Positions 26,804-36,492 of a DNA stretch of 64,000 nucleotides are shown in pieces. The translations under genes and the position numbers were made by a program. This DNA is from Bacteroidota bacterium (GTDB lineage Bacteria; Bacteroidota; Bacteroidia; Bacteroidales; WCHB1-69), in NCBI GenBank assembly GCA_017860455.1, contig JAGDMF010000003.1, positions 1 to 64,000 on the forward strand. Direction: 5' to 3'. The notes beneath the pieces were generated by a model, which saw only the letters and a program-made list of their open reading frames with translations, searched no databases and was not told where the DNA came from. How positions within the stretch are numbered: the stretch's first letter is position 1; each line of letters begins with the position of its first letter.

Positions 26804-27448
26804 TTAATTTTTAATTTTTTTAAAAGCAAAAGCGTAACCTTCGGAAATAGCTATTGCATAAAAAATAATATCTATTAAATTAAAAGTTTCTTTCATAATC
26901 TGATTAAAAATGGGGAAATCTACCCATTGAAAAACTTCCCAATAGTCCACATCATATTGTAGTGCAATAAAACCGATTTGACTTAAAAAGTTACCCAGAA
27001 CAACACTAAAGAAAGAGATCACTGCACCAATTACACCAAAACTAATTTGTATCCCGTTCCCGAATTTACGAACTGTAAAGCCAACCCCGGCACCAATAGC
27101 AATGGCCATATAACCAATTTGAAAATAGGTGGTTACAGTGATTAATCCCCACAAAAAGGCGCCTAAAATACCAACAATCAAACCGGAAATAATCGCTTTT
27201 CCATAATTCTGTTCCATTTTCAATTTTTCATACATCTCTTTCGATAACCTTACTTTAGAGCCATTGATATCATAGGTCTTTTTAGATTCTGTTTTGTTTT
27301 GTAAAACTGTTATATCTTCTTTAAAAAACCCACATCTATCGACGAAAGTGGCAGGTTTTTCGGTCAAACTACAGATAATTCCTTGTTTAGCATCAAATTT
27401 TCGAAACTCACATTTTTCACAGAATTTTATTTGCTCTTCTCTAGTCAT
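26804..27448 (-). CDS. Membrane protein with N-terminal Cys motif
   Basis: 214 residues from the ATG at 27448 (MTREEQIKF). A longer frame to 27511 would cross the -7 box. Residues 8-40 have four cysteines (CEKC, CSL, DRCGFF) like a small zinc-binding knuckle, in the widespread Bacteroidota form CxxCxxRxFDxxxGixCxLT. It is followed by KTYDINGSKVRLSKEMYEKL, then four hydrophobic segments. The function is unknown. It is transcribed divergently from parE. Confidence 0.7.
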   Translation of the reverse strand: MTREEQIKFCEKCEFRKFDAKQGIICSLTEKPATFVDRCGFFKEDITVLQNKTESKKTYDINGSKVRLSKEMYEKLKMEQNYGKAIISGLIVGILGAFLWGLITVTTYFQIGYMAIAIGAGVGFTVRKFGNGIQISFGVIGAVISFFSVVLGNFLSQIGFIALQYDVDYWEVFQWVDFPIFNQIMKETFNLIDIIFYAIAISEGYAFAFKKIKN

Positions 27449-27481
27449 TAAGGTTGGTTTTGTTATAACTGAATTAAAAAG

Positions 27482-27545
27482 CAAAAATAAATAAAATAAA
27501 AAGGTAAACAAACGAAATTGCTTTCCGATAAATTCTTTATTTTTG
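27482..27545. promoter_or_regulatory. Divergent promoters of the Cys-motif membrane gene and parE
   Basis: CAAAAATA at 27482-27489 (minus) and TATTTTTG at 27538-27545 (plus, 27 nt before the parE ATG at 27572). These positions decide the starts of both genes. Confidence 0.65.
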
Positions 27546-27571
27546 CAGGTTATTTAAAAATAGTGCTTACG

Positions 27572-29413
27572 ATGGCTGACTACAAAGAGGATAGTATTAT
27601 CACACTCGATTGGGATGAGCATATCAGGATGCGTCCCGGTATGTATATTGGAAAATTAGGGGATGGATCTTCCCATGATGATGGAATATATGTGCTTCTA
27701 AAAGAAGTACTTGATAATTCTATTGATGAATTTATGCGGGGTTTCGGGAAAACTATTGAAGTGAATATCAAGGAACAGAAAGTGACCATCAGGGACTTTG
27801 GCCGCGGAATTCCTTTGAAAAGTGTTGTGGATTGCGTTTCAAAAATCAATACCGGCGGAAAATTTAACGAAAGTAGTGCCTACGAAACCGCCATTGGGAT
27901 GAATGGTGTGGGTGTTAAAGCCGTTAATGCCCTCTCTTCCCGATTTGTGGTGCAGAGCTGGGTGGACGGAAAAACCAAAAAAGCGGAGTTTTCCTGCGGG
28001 AAAAAAGTGAAAGAGGAACCGATCGAATCCACCACGGAATCTAACGGGACTTATGTTTCATTTATTCCTGATGAATCGTTATTCGAGAATTTCCACTGGT
28101 ACACCGAGTATATTGAAGTGATGATGTGGAACTATGTTTATCTGAATCGTGGGCTCACCATCCTTTTCAATGGGAAAAAATATTTTTCAAAAAATGGATT
28201 GCTCGATTTACTGAACAACAATGTGGAAAGTGAAATGTTATATCCTCCGATTCATCTCAAAGATGATGATTTTGAATTTGCGATTGTACACACTTCCCGC
28301 CGCTACGGAGAAGAGTATCACTCCTTTGTAAACAGTCAGAATACCACTCAGGGGGGAACCCACCAACAAGCTTTCAGAGAAGCAATTGTGAAAACAATCC
28401 GTGATTTTTATAAAAAAGAGTACGATCCGAGTGATATCCGAAACTCCATCGTTGCTGCCCTTTCGATCAAAGTAAAAAATGCGATTTTTGAATCTCAAAC
28501 CAAGACAAAACTAGGCTCTCAACACATGAGTCCGGGTGGTCAAACCATCAGATATTTCATCAACGATATTGTGGGTAGGTTGTTAGATAAATTTTTACAC
28601 ATGAATCCAACCGTTGCCGATGCGATCCAAAAAAAGATTGTAGAGTCGGAAAAGGAACGGAAGGAGATTGCCAATATCAAAAAAACATCGAAAGAGATTC
28701 AGAAAAAAGTGAGTTTACATAACAGTAAGCTTCGCGATTGCAGAATCCATTTCAACACCAATGATGCCCGTCGTTTAGATTCCACCATTTTCATTACGGA
28801 GGGTGACTCCGCATCCGGTTCCATCACACAATCGCGTGATGCGATGACACAGGCTGTTTTTAGTCTTCGTGGTAAGCCTCAAAACACTTTCAAAAAAACC
28901 AAAAGGGTGATTTATGAAAATGAGGAGTTTAGTTTGCTTCAGGCCGCTCTGAATATTGAAGATGGGATTGAAGGGTTGCGCTTTAACAACATCGTTTTTG
29001 CTACAGATGCCGATGTGGACGGGATGCACATCCGGTTATTGCTGCTCACTTTTTTCCTCAAATATTTCCCGGATGTAGTGAAAGCAGGGCATGTATATAT
29101 CCTCCAAACACCACTATTCAGGGTTCGGAATAAACAAAAAACTTACTATTGCTATTCTGATGAGGAAAGGATCAATGCAATCAAAGCATTGGGAAACAAA
29201 CCGGAGATCACCCGTTTCAAAGGGTTGGGAGAGATCTCACCTCAAGAATTTAAGGGATTTATCGGTAAAACGATCCGTTTAGAGCCTGTTGTGCTTGAAA
29301 AAGGAACAAATATTGAGAAAATTTTAGAATTTTATATGGGGGATAACAACCCAACCAGACAACAATTTATTATTGAACAACTTCGTGATGAGATTGACGA
29401 AGCAAGTGAATAA
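27572..29413 (+). CDS. parE: DNA topoisomerase IV subunit B
   Basis: 613 residues from the ATG at 27572; an upstream in-frame start at 27518 would precede the promoter. The GHKL ATPase has [10 protein letters not shown] and the [11 protein letters not shown] lid. The TOPRIM part has [10 protein letters not shown] and [10 protein letters not shown]. The length and [12 protein letters not shown] sequence fit Bacteroidota ParE, which decatenates chromosomes with ParC. A gene for ParC does not follow; instead a NIF3-like gene lies 15 nt downstream. The parC partner must be elsewhere. Confidence 0.92.
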   Translation: MADYKEDSIITLDWDEHIRMRPGMYIGKLGDGSSHDDGIYVLLKEVLDNSIDEFMRGFGKTIEVNIKEQKVTIRDFGRGIPLKSVVDCVSKINTGGKFNESSAYETAIGMNGVGVKAVNALSSRFVVQSWVDGKTKKAEFSCGKKVKEEPIESTTESNGTYVSFIPDESLFENFHWYTEYIEVMMWNYVYLNRGLTILFNGKKYFSKNGLLDLLNNNVESEMLYPPIHLKDDDFEFAIVHTSRRYGEEYHSFVNSQNTTQGGTHQQAFREAIVKTIRDFYKKEYDPSDIRNSIVAALSIKVKNAIFESQTKTKLGSQHMSPGGQTIRYFINDIVGRLLDKFLHMNPTVADAIQKKIVESEKERKEIANIKKTSKEIQKKVSLHNSKLRDCRIHFNTNDARRLDSTIFITEGDSASGSITQSRDAMTQAVFSLRGKPQNTFKKTKRVIYENEEFSLLQAALNIEDGIEGLRFNNIVFATDADVDGMHIRLLLLTFFLKYFPDVVKAGHVYILQTPLFRVRNKQKTYYCYSDEERINAIKALGNKPEITRFKGLGEISPQEFKGFIGKTIRLEPVVLEKGTNIEKILEFYMGDNNPTRQQFIIEQLRDEIDEASE

Positions 29414-29428
29414 TTAAAAAAGAAAACT

Positions 29429-30526
29429 ATGAAAATTAAAGAGGTGATTGCCAGACTGGAGCAAAGATTTCCACTCTATTGGCAGGAAGATTTTGATAAC
29501 TGCGGAATTCAGTGTGGCGATAAAGAAAGGGAGGTTACCGGAATCATGATCTGTTTTGATATGAGCGAAAAAGTGATCGACGAAGCGATTTCAAAAAACT
29601 GCAACATGGTTATTTCTCACCATCCGATCATCTACAAAACCGGTCTCAAAAAAATTGAACCTACCAATAGAGTTGGAAAAGTGGTTTGTAAAGCGTTGGA
29701 AAATAAGATTTTATTGTACTCCATGCACACCAACATGGACAGTGGTATTGAGGGTGGCAATGTTTTGTTTGCTCAAAAACTGGGGTTACAAAATTTAGAG
29801 GTGTTAGCACCCAAAACCGATATGTTCAGAAAACTGATTGTTTTTGTGCCACAAGCCGATGCGGATCATTTAAAACAAAGTTTATTTGATGCCGGAGCCG
29901 GAGAATTAGGAAAATATCAACATTGCAGTTATTCTACTGATGGTAAAGGTAGTTTTCTCCCTGTTGAAGGGGCAAATCCTGCCATTGGGACTGTTGGAAC
30001 TGAAGAACAGGTAGCAGAGCTCAAACTGGAAGTGATCTTCCCTGTAGCACTCCAGAAAAAAGTGGTGGAAACCCTTTTTGCTCACCATCCTTATGAAGAA
30101 CCCGCTTTTGACATCCTCAAACTTGAAAATCTGAATTATCATGTTGGATTAGGAAGAGTTGGAACCCTTCCGGAGCCGATGGAATTAACAGAATTTTTAC
30201 AATTTGCCAAAAAACAACTAAACCTTGAGGTGATCAAATATTCCGGAAAAATAGGAAGAAAAATCCAAAAAGTAGCCGTTTGTGGTGGCGGAGGAGCCTC
30301 TTATGTTTCCGATGCACTGGCTATGAATGCGGACATCTATTTGACCGGAGATATCAAATATCATGACTATTTTATCCCCGAAAACAGGATGGTGGTGGCC
30401 GATATTGGACACTTCGAAGGAGAAAATTTCATAAGAGACATTATATATAACGAGATAAACAAAATTTTCACTAATTTTGCAAGCTATATTTCTGAGGATG
30501 AGAAATTAGAGATTAGTTGGATATAA
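29429..30526 (+). CDS. NIF3-like dinuclear metal protein
   Basis: 365 residues. It has the typical N-terminal metal-binding pattern: DNCGIQCGD, MVISHHPIIYK, SMHTNMD, and at the C-terminus ADIGHFEGE. The inserted middle domain (about 125-235, KLIVFVP...HHPYEEPAFD) marks the longer bacterial form. The function is not established in the family (a possible GTP cyclohydrolase-like or hydrolase fold). It lies between parE and the zinc-ribbon gene with short gaps, so the three are likely co-transcribed; the NIF3/zinc-ribbon pair is conserved in Bacteroidota. Confidence 0.9.
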   Translation: MKIKEVIARLEQRFPLYWQEDFDNCGIQCGDKEREVTGIMICFDMSEKVIDEAISKNCNMVISHHPIIYKTGLKKIEPTNRVGKVVCKALENKILLYSMHTNMDSGIEGGNVLFAQKLGLQNLEVLAPKTDMFRKLIVFVPQADADHLKQSLFDAGAGELGKYQHCSYSTDGKGSFLPVEGANPAIGTVGTEEQVAELKLEVIFPVALQKKVVETLFAHHPYEEPAFDILKLENLNYHVGLGRVGTLPEPMELTEFLQFAKKQLNLEVIKYSGKIGRKIQKVAVCGGGGASYVSDALAMNADIYLTGDIKYHDYFIPENRMVVADIGHFEGENFIRDIIYNEINKIFTNFASYISEDEKLEISWI

Positions 30527-30556
30527 AAAACGAATTAAAACAAAGAATACGATACT

Positions 30557-31417
30557 ATGGCTAAGAAAAAAGCTGAGGAAATCACTGAAAATGTGAATGT
30601 TAACGAGAATATTAACATTGAAAACCTTCAAGAACAACCCATTGAACATACCGGTTCAAACGACACAATTGAAGAACAAACCATTGCAAAAAAATTGTTA
30701 TCTTTACACAATATTCAGCAAATTTGTTCCAAAATTGACCAAATCAGAGTGATCAGAGGTGAACTTCCAAACGAAGTTAGAGACCTTGAAGATGCTCATG
30801 AAGGGATGTTGACTCGTATTTCAAAGTACAAAGAGGACGTTCAGGATTTAGAACAAAGAATCACCAATCAGGATCTTAAAATCAAAGAATCGATCGCTTT
30901 GATTAAAAGATATGAAGAGCAACAAAACAACGTTAGAAACAACCGTGAGTACGATTCTCTTACCAAAGAGATTGAATTCCAAAAACTGGAAATTCAGGTT
31001 GCTGAAAAACACAAAACCAGATTTGCTGCTGAAATCGTTACCAAAGGGGAAGAGATTGCTCAATTTGAAACAAAATTAGAAGAGATTGCTGATATTCTTC
31101 AACAAAAGAAAAATGAATTGGATGATATCATTGCTGATACTGAAAAAGAGGAAAAAGAACTAATGGAAAAATATGATCTATACAAGAAAAATGTAGATCA
31201 ACGTTTATTGGTTGCTTTTGAACGTATTCGCAAAAATGCCCGTAACGGTTTGGCTATCGTTCAAATCGACAGAGAAGCTTGCGGGGGATGTTTCAGTATG
31301 ATTCCACCTCAAAGACAATTAGACATTCGTTTACACAAAAAAATCATTGTGTGTGAAGCTTGTGGACGTATCTTTATTGACAAACAATTAGTGGAAAACC
31401 AAGGTCCAGAAGCATAA
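30557..31417 (+). CDS. Coiled-coil protein with C4 zinc ribbon
   Basis: 286 residues. Residues 1-45 are acidic and Asn-rich. Residues of about 50-225 are a long coiled coil. The C-terminus carries two CxxC pairs: ACGGC and VCEAC, about 24 residues apart, as in the C4-type zinc-ribbon protein family (DUF164/CdsZ type). It follows the NIF3-like gene by 30 nt. Role in this phylum unknown; the ribbon suggests binding to nucleic acid or protein. Confidence 0.85.
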   Translation: MAKKKAEEITENVNVNENINIENLQEQPIEHTGSNDTIEEQTIAKKLLSLHNIQQICSKIDQIRVIRGELPNEVRDLEDAHEGMLTRISKYKEDVQDLEQRITNQDLKIKESIALIKRYEEQQNNVRNNREYDSLTKEIEFQKLEIQVAEKHKTRFAAEIVTKGEEIAQFETKLEEIADILQQKKNELDDIIADTEKEEKELMEKYDLYKKNVDQRLLVAFERIRKNARNGLAIVQIDREACGGCFSMIPPQRQLDIRLHKKIIVCEACGRIFIDKQLVENQGPEA

Positions 31418-31427
31418 ATTGTAACCT

Positions 31428-32216
31428 ATGGAAATCACACTGACCACCGGAATATTATTGATTATCTCCGGAATCATGGTTGGTTTTATAAATACACTAG
31501 CGGGAGGTGGAACAGTAATATCCATCTCCCTTTTTATGTTCTTAGGGTTACCTCCTGTTGTAGCCAATGGAACGAATCGGATACCAATCATTTTTCAAAC
31601 ATTGACAGCTGTCATATTGTATCAAAGAAAAAAATTAATTGATTGGAAAAAGGGGATTAAACTATCGATTCCTATCATTTTAGGCAATCTCACGGGCGCC
31701 TTTTTAGCCGGCATTCTTCCCGGAAAGCACTTCTCCTACATTTTTGCAGGCATTGTTTTACTATTTGGGTTTTCCATGATTTTTGATCCCAACCGGTGGA
31801 TCCATGAAAACAAGGAGTTACAGATCAAACCGGTCACCATCCTTCAATATATAACATTCTTTTTTTTAGGTATTTACGGTGGTTTTGCACATGTTGGTAT
31901 TGGGTACATGTATTTAGGAATGTTAGTTTTGGTAAGTGGGTATGACCTACTGAAAGCCAATGTTTTAAAAATTGTATTTGTCATGATGTCGGTACCTTTT
32001 TCATTAGCGATCTTTGCCACTCAGGGACATGTAGATTGGGGTGCCGGGTTGATCCATGCGATTGGAAACATCATTGGGGCTACTATAGGAGTCCGGTTTG
32101 CGATCAAGAAAAACATCAATTTCATCCGTTACATCGTTTTATCGTTAGTAGCCTTAGTCATCTTACAACTACTCGGCATTGTAACTCCGGAAAAGATACT
32201 GGAAATTTTTAAATAA
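31428..32216 (+). CDS. Sulfite/anion exporter, TauE/SafE family
   Basis: 262 residues with about eight transmembrane segments. Family motifs include GFINTLAGGGTVISI near the N-terminus, VVANGTNRIPI, and the second-half GGFAHVGIGYM. It would be an inner-membrane anion carrier of sulfite, sulfoacetate or related organosulfur compounds; the substrate cannot be read. It lies 10 nt after the zinc-ribbon gene and ends the operon. Only repeats follow. Confidence 0.88.
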   Translation: MEITLTTGILLIISGIMVGFINTLAGGGTVISISLFMFLGLPPVVANGTNRIPIIFQTLTAVILYQRKKLIDWKKGIKLSIPIILGNLTGAFLAGILPGKHFSYIFAGIVLLFGFSMIFDPNRWIHENKELQIKPVTILQYITFFFLGIYGGFAHVGIGYMYLGMLVLVSGYDLLKANVLKIVFVMMSVPFSLAIFATQGHVDWGAGLIHAIGNIIGATIGVRFAIKKNINFIRYIVLSLVALVILQLLGIVTPEKILEIFK

Positions 32217-32218
32217 AT

Positions 32219-32560
32219 GGCGAAGGGCGAAAGGCGAAGGGAGAAGGGCGAAAGGCGAAAGGCGAAGGGCGAAAGGCAAAAGGCGAAGGAATTTTGCAAA
32301 TGAAGAATGAATAATGAATAATTGAGCATTCGAGCACATGAGCACATGAGCACAATGAACATTATGAGCATTATGAAAGGTCTGTCGTCTGTCGTCTGTT
32401 GTCCGCAGTCCGTGGTCCGTAGTCCTTTTGTATTGCAAGCTTGCGTCGCTTACGGATGAATGAACTGATCTCATTTCACAAATCTCTCAGCGTTCTTTGC
32501 GTTCTCAGCGAGAATAAAAGGGGTTCAATTCATTATTCCGAGAAAGTGTTGAAAAGAAAA
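32219..32560. repeat. Block of degenerate intergenic repeats
   Basis: In order: GGCGAARGG-type repeats (32219-32289), a run of GAGCACATGAGCA words (about 32330-32370), GTC/TGT-rich repeats (32380-32425), a perfect GCAAGCTTGC palindrome (about 32437), and a CAGCGTTCTTTGCG repeat shared with 34020-34070. The same words recur at 35015, 38330, 41520 and 43050. No coding frame was recognised; 32561-32722 is plain AT-rich. Confidence 0.75.
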
Positions 32561-32722
32561 TTTATTTAAAAATATCATGTTGTAATTAAGTTGTTAAATA
32601 ATAGTATATACTTAATAAAAATTATTTTTAATATTTTTTGATCTAAGTTAGTGTTAAATCTGTATAATTTTTATAATTAATGACTTGTAATTTGAAATTG
32701 GTTGAATGAAATAGAATTTATT

Positions 32723-33232
32723 TTATTCCAAATTATGCAATGTTCTTTGTATTGAAAAATTATATTTAGATTTATGCTTTTCAACAAAACAGCGAATTTG
32801 TTCATATTTATCTTCATCACAATAAATTTCATATTCATAATTTTCATTTCCAAAAATTCTAACTTTATTGTCAAATCCATCTTTAGGATAAATACCATTT
32901 TCAATCAAAGGAATTGTGTTTGCAAAAATAAAAACTAGTTTATTAATATCAGAATAGTTTATAGAAATTTCTTTCTCGTCAAAGGCTATTAAAACATAAT
33001 CTTCAAAAAATGTGATTTCTCCATTGGAGTTGTATTTTAAATATTTTCTGGAAATAATCAAAACAATAAATAATAGTATTAATGGTATTAATCTATAGTA
33101 GGGACTAATTGATTGAAATAAAAAAAATGAAAATATAAAAATAAAAAATGAAATCAATATAATTCTATTAAACAATATTGAAGCTTTTTCATATTTTGGA
33201 TTTCCAATTTTTAAAATTAAAGTATCTATCAT
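32723..33232 (-). CDS. Two-helix membrane protein, candidate immunity to RHS tip
   Basis: 169 residues. Two hydrophobic helices lie at about 25-43 and 48-62. The C-terminal 100 residues are beta-rich with ISINYSDINKLVF and EYEIYCDEDKYEQI, like small PH-type domains seen after RHS tips. The start overlaps the stop of the RHS tip gene by 4 nt (ATGA), so production of the two is coupled, as for a toxin and its immunity protein. The immunity role is inferred from position. Confidence 0.55.
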   Translation of the reverse strand: MIDTLILKIGNPKYEKASILFNRIILISFFIFIFSFFLFQSISPYYRLIPLILLFIVLIISRKYLKYNSNGEITFFEDYVLIAFDEKEISINYSDINKLVFIFANTIPLIENGIYPKDGFDNKVRIFGNENYEYEIYCDEDKYEQIRCFVEKHKSKYNFSIQRTLHNLE

Positions 33233-33930
33233 TTTCCTTGCGAAGATAATTGTTGTTGTAAATGTGCGAAAAACCCAAATGTATTGTCTACTAATGGGCC
33301 ACCAGGTATTATTTTTTTTTCATTTGGAAAAGTTATAGTTAGAGTAAGAATATTGATTTCATTTGCCTTATTCCCCCTTATATCATTTTTATTTATAAAC
33401 ATTGAGCCTGAATTAAAAACCCAAGTTGTTGCCATCATATCAGCTCTATTTCTTCCTCCTTCTTCAAAATAAGGTTCAGTAGTGTTTATTACATCTTTTT
33501 CCAAGTCTGCAAGTATACACTCTAAAAATCTTTTAAAATGTTCAATAGGTTCAGGATTTCCACTTTTTAAATAACTATTCATTGCTTCTTTCGATAGAGG
33601 TGCACCATGCGAAGGTTGTTTCTTTGTTGTTTGAGAAGTGTTTGAAGCTATTGTAGTTTGATTAGATTTTGTAGTATCAGTGAGCCAATAATTCTCAGAT
33701 TGCCAAATCCATTTGCCGTTAAGATCAATTCTCATTTTTGGATTATTCGCACAGTAGTTATATGGCGACATGTTGGGGAACTTATCACTCATTGGGTCAG
33801 CAGAGAGCCATATACTCAATCCGCTGTCGTAATAACGTGCACCGAAGTAGCCATAGCCTGTTTCCACACCTTTCTCTTTACCGGAGAAAGTGTAAGGGGA
33901 GGACCAGGAAGTGACGGTGCAGTGGTTCAT
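33229..33930 (-). CDS. RHS tip with unknown C-terminal domain
   Basis: 233 residues from the ATG at 33930 (MNHCTVTSW); a longer frame to 34017 would cross the -7 box at 33950-33957. Residues of about 8-62 are the RHS core end (YTFSGKEKGVETGYG, YFGARYYDSGLSIWLSADPM, NYCANNP, DLNGKW). The rest is a polar domain without a recognised toxin motif: SNQTTIASNTSQTTKK, then EEGGRNRADMMA and NIRGNKANE. The long RHS barrel and export signal are missing, so this is an orphan tip or recombination reservoir. Confidence 0.7.
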   Translation of the reverse strand: MNHCTVTSWSSPYTFSGKEKGVETGYGYFGARYYDSGLSIWLSADPMSDKFPNMSPYNYCANNPKMRIDLNGKWIWQSENYWLTDTTKSNQTTIASNTSQTTKKQPSHGAPLSKEAMNSYLKSGNPEPIEHFKRFLECILADLEKDVINTTEPYFEEGGRNRADMMATTWVFNSGSMFINKNDIRGNKANEINILTLTITFPNEKKIIPGGPLVDNTFGFFAHLQQQLSSQGK

Positions 33931-33949
33931 TGTGTGGGGTTTGAGAGGG

Positions 33950-33957
33950 CAAAGATA
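33950..33957 (-). promoter_or_regulatory. -7 box of RHS tip cassette A
   Basis: CAAAGATA, 19 nt before the ATG at 33930. The RHS gene at 40725 has the same octamer with 22 nt before its ATG. Confidence 0.6.
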
Positions 33958-33989
33958 AAAAAAATTAGCAAATGAGCAAATTATTTTAC

Positions 33990-34075
33990 CGCAAAGAACT
34001 CTAAGAAATAAAATCACAGAGAACCCGAAGAAAAAACCTCAGCATTCTTTGCGATCTTAGCGAGAATTCTATTTT
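33990..34075. repeat. Intergenic repeat with TACCGCAAAGAACTCTAAGA word
   Basis: A degenerate repeat starting TACCGCAAAGAACTCTAAGA and continuing into CATTCTTTGCGATCTTAGCG. Related copies lie near 32485, 35018, 41530 and 43055. The two halves are partly complementary, so it may fold. Confidence 0.6.
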
Positions 34076-34157
34076 GCTATCAGAATAGACGATTAAAGTC
34101 ATTTCAAAACAGTGTTGCTACTTTCAAAGTTTTTAGTTTTCTTATAATAGGAGTCTA

Positions 34158-34791
34158 TTATAATCTTACATAATTTGAAGCAACATTTAGTTTAAAAATA
34201 CAAATATCATTATAAATCAAATAGTAATAAAAGTGATGGCCAATTAATAAGCTGCCATTTTTTAATAAACAACAATTTTTATCAAACATGGGGAGTAAAG
34301 TTAAATCATATTCAACATTCTCTTTCATTTCTCCACCCATTATAATCGGTAGTGTTTCTGAAATTAATTTCAGATAGAAGGGCGTTTTTATCGTATCACC
34401 AACTTGTTTTAAAATAATTAAATATATTGGGACTTCTTTAAGTTCATTATTTATGATTGTGTAATTACTTAATTTCTTTTCGATGCTTATAACTAAAAAT
34501 TTTCCTTTAATTGTGTCAGGCATATCAACTAATGAATGATATCTTACACTATCACACTTACTGAATCTGGAATATGATTTTTTAGTTGTCGCTTTTTCTT
34601 GATTTTCAATTAAATACTCAACATACTCTTTTACCTTTTGTTTGTTTGAAATATGTTTAAAAAAGGAATCCTTATGGTTAATTGTTTTTGCAATCTCTTT
34701 AATTCTTTTATTATAACCATTAACTTGCATTTAAAGTTAAAGTGTTAACTAAAATTAGACAAAACAGTAATAATTTTAATTTACTTTTCAT
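34158..34791 (-). pseudogene. Frameshifted gene for a secreted protein
   Basis: The ATG at 34791 opens a signal peptide, MKSKLKLLLFCLILVNTLTL followed by NA, but the frame stops at 34720. The rest lies in another frame (VNGYNKRIKEIAKTIN... to 34158). Restoring a missing CA dinucleotide near 34726 would join them as NAQ/VNGYNK, a normal signal-peptide cleavage site. As it stands, the main frame starts at 34730 and gives a 190-residue protein without export signal. The body has no recognised family. It follows a cut-down RHS tip by 7 nt and is probably the cargo or immunity gene of cassette B. Confidence 0.6.
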
Positions 34792-34798
34792 AATTTTA

Positions 34799-34957
34799 TT
34801 AGTACTTGATAGGTTGCAAAAATTTATAAAAACTAATTTTGATGCGAAATGCAGTCAGCAAGTCTTTCTCTTTACCGGAGAAGGTGTAGGGAGCGTTCCA
34901 GAAGGAATTGCTTTGGTCAATCCAGTTTCCGTTAATGTTCATCAGTGTATTTAACAT
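34799..34957 (-). pseudogene. RHS tip remnant, cassette B
   Basis: A 52-residue frame starts MLNTLMNINGNWIDQ and contains the RHS core piece WNAPYTFSGKEKD, after which it diverges into LLTAFRIK and stops. The core pieces ETGYGYFGARYY and DPMSDKYPSM found in the other copies are gone. It has the shared -7 box upstream (34973-34980) and ends 7 nt before the next start. Confidence 0.7.
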
Positions 34958-34970
34958 GTTGTTTAGGATT

Positions 34971-34999
34971 GACAAATATACAACTTTTTTAATAACTTA
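34971..34999 (-). promoter_or_regulatory. Shared cassette promoter module, copy B
   Basis: GACAAATATACAACTTTTTT followed by AATAACTT contains the -7 box CAAATATA. Nearly identical modules lie at 41483-41511 and 43009-43037. Confidence 0.7.
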
Positions 35000-35014
35000 A
35001 GTTTTTTATCTTTT

Positions 35015-35240
35015 TTACCGCAAAGAACTCTAAGAAATAAAATCTCTGAGGACTCAGTGGAAAAAAACTTTGTGGTCTCTGCGTGATAAATAATGAATGA
35101 TGAAAAATGAATAATAAATAATGAAAAATGAAAAATGAAAAATTGAGTCTAGCGGATTTCGTCGAACGTTTAACGTCGGAACTTCTCACGTCTCCTGTCC
35201 CCCGTCACCAGTCCTTCTTAATCGAGCATTCCGATCACAC
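35015..35240. repeat. Degenerate repeats upstream of murG
   Basis: Starts with the TACCGCAAAGAACTCTAAGA word, then AATGAAAAATGAA-type repeats (about 35100-35145), then a GTCGAACGTTTAACGTCGG near-palindrome also seen at 22916, then GTCYCCYGTC words. No coding frame was recognised. Confidence 0.65.
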
Positions 35241-35269
35241 GAGCCTTGGTTTATTCAAATAATTAGTTG

Positions 35270-35277
35270 TAATTTTG
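35270..35277 (+). promoter_or_regulatory. -7 box for murG
   Basis: TAATTTTG, 15 nt before the ATG, with TTG about 24 nt upstream as a possible -33 element. murG therefore has its own promoter and is not in a dcw operon here. Confidence 0.6.
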
Positions 35278-35292
35278 CAGAAAATTTGACTT

Positions 35293-36408
35293 ATGAAAAA
35301 CCGTTTTATCATCTCCGGAGGGGGTACCGGCGGGCACATTTTTCCGGCTCTCGCTATCGCTAATCAACTTAAAAAAATGATTCCTCATGCTGAGATCCTT
35401 TTTATTGGAGCTCAACATAAAATGGAGATGACTAAAGTGCCTGAAGCGGGCTATCCTATTGAAGGATTGGAGATTTATGGAATCAGCCGGGATCTATCTG
35501 CTTCCGGAATCCTTAAAAACTTGAAACTTCCGTTTGTTTTGCTGAAAGCACTGCGAAAAGCTAAAAAGATTATCCGTGATTTTGATCCGGATGTGGTGAT
35601 TGGTGTTGGGGGTTTCGCTAGTGGTCCCGCCCTTAAAGCGGCTGCTTCATTGGGAATTCCGACGGTTATTCAGGAACAAAACTCCTATCCCGGCGTTACC
35701 AATAAAGCGCTGGCAAAAGATGTACATCAGATTTTTGTTGCTTATGATGGACTGGAAGCCTATTTCCCAAAAGAGAAAATTGTGAAATCGGGAAATCCGG
35801 TTCGTAGTGAGATTATCCATTTGATTCGAAAAAGTGACGATGCATACTCCTATTTTGATTTTTCTAAAACCAACAAAACCTTGCTGGTGATTGGTGGAAG
35901 CTTGGGTGCAAGATCAATTAACCAATGTATGGAAACCCATTTGGATCAATTGAAAAGTTTGGGAATTCAAATCATCTGGCAAACCGGTGATCTTTTTTAT
36001 AAATCAATTTCGCCAGATCTGTTGGCTCAGCATGATGAAAAAACCAGAATTGTGCCGTTTATTAAAAAGATGGATTATGCATACGGAATTGCTGATTTCA
36101 TTGTGTCACGCGCCGGAGCTTTGGCCATTGCTGAACTCACTTTAGTGGGCGTACCAACCATTCTGATCCCTTTCCCATTTGCGGCTGAGGATCATCAGAC
36201 TAAAAATGCGGCTGCCCTTTCTGATCACAAAGCTGCTATTTTAGTTCCGGATAAAGATGTTTCTGAAAAATTAATTCCCGAGTTAATCCAATTAATTCAT
36301 GATGATAAAAGAGCGTCAGAGATGGCTCAGGAGATTAAAAAGTTTGGATTACCAAATGCTATTGAAGTGATTGCGGAAGGGATTATCAAAATTGCTCAGA
36401 AAAAGTAA
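35293..36408 (+). CDS. murG: UDP-GlcNAc:undecaprenyl-PP-MurNAc-pentapeptide GlcNAc transferase
   Basis: 371 residues. MurG adds GlcNAc to lipid I to give lipid II at the inner face of the membrane. The N-terminal GGGTGGHIFPALAIA, FIGAQHKMEM, GVGGFASGPAL and the C-terminal domain SRAGALAIAELTLVGVPTILIPFPFAAEDHQ are all present and complete. It stands alone between repeat blocks, with no mraY, murD, ftsW or murC next to it, unlike the usual division and cell-wall cluster. It looks functional. Confidence 0.96.
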   Translation: MKNRFIISGGGTGGHIFPALAIANQLKKMIPHAEILFIGAQHKMEMTKVPEAGYPIEGLEIYGISRDLSASGILKNLKLPFVLLKALRKAKKIIRDFDPDVVIGVGGFASGPALKAAASLGIPTVIQEQNSYPGVTNKALAKDVHQIFVAYDGLEAYFPKEKIVKSGNPVRSEIIHLIRKSDDAYSYFDFSKTNKTLLVIGGSLGARSINQCMETHLDQLKSLGIQIIWQTGDLFYKSISPDLLAQHDEKTRIVPFIKKMDYAYGIADFIVSRAGALAIAELTLVGVPTILIPFPFAAEDHQTKNAAALSDHKAAILVPDKDVSEKLIPELIQLIHDDKRASEMAQEIKKFGLPNAIEVIAEGIIKIAQKK

Positions 36409-36419
36409 TCGTGACACGA

Positions 36420-36482
36420 AACAGGCATATAAAACCAATCTTTTAAAAGGCTATGGTTCGATTATAATTCTATATGCCTTGT
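36420..36482. other. Hairpin between convergent murG and DUF4252 genes
   Basis: AGGCATATA near 36430 pairs with TATATGCCT near 36475 across a long loop. The phrase ACGAAACAGGCAT just before it also occurs at 38053-38066 in the ECF promoter. There is no T tail, so it is not a clear terminator. Confidence 0.4.
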
Positions 36483-36492
36483 GCCAATAAAT

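Noticed and set aside
33930..34017. Upstream extension of the RHS tip frame to 34017
   Set aside because: It would run through the -7 box at 33950 and encodes no signal peptide or RHS sequence; the ATG at 33930 fits better.
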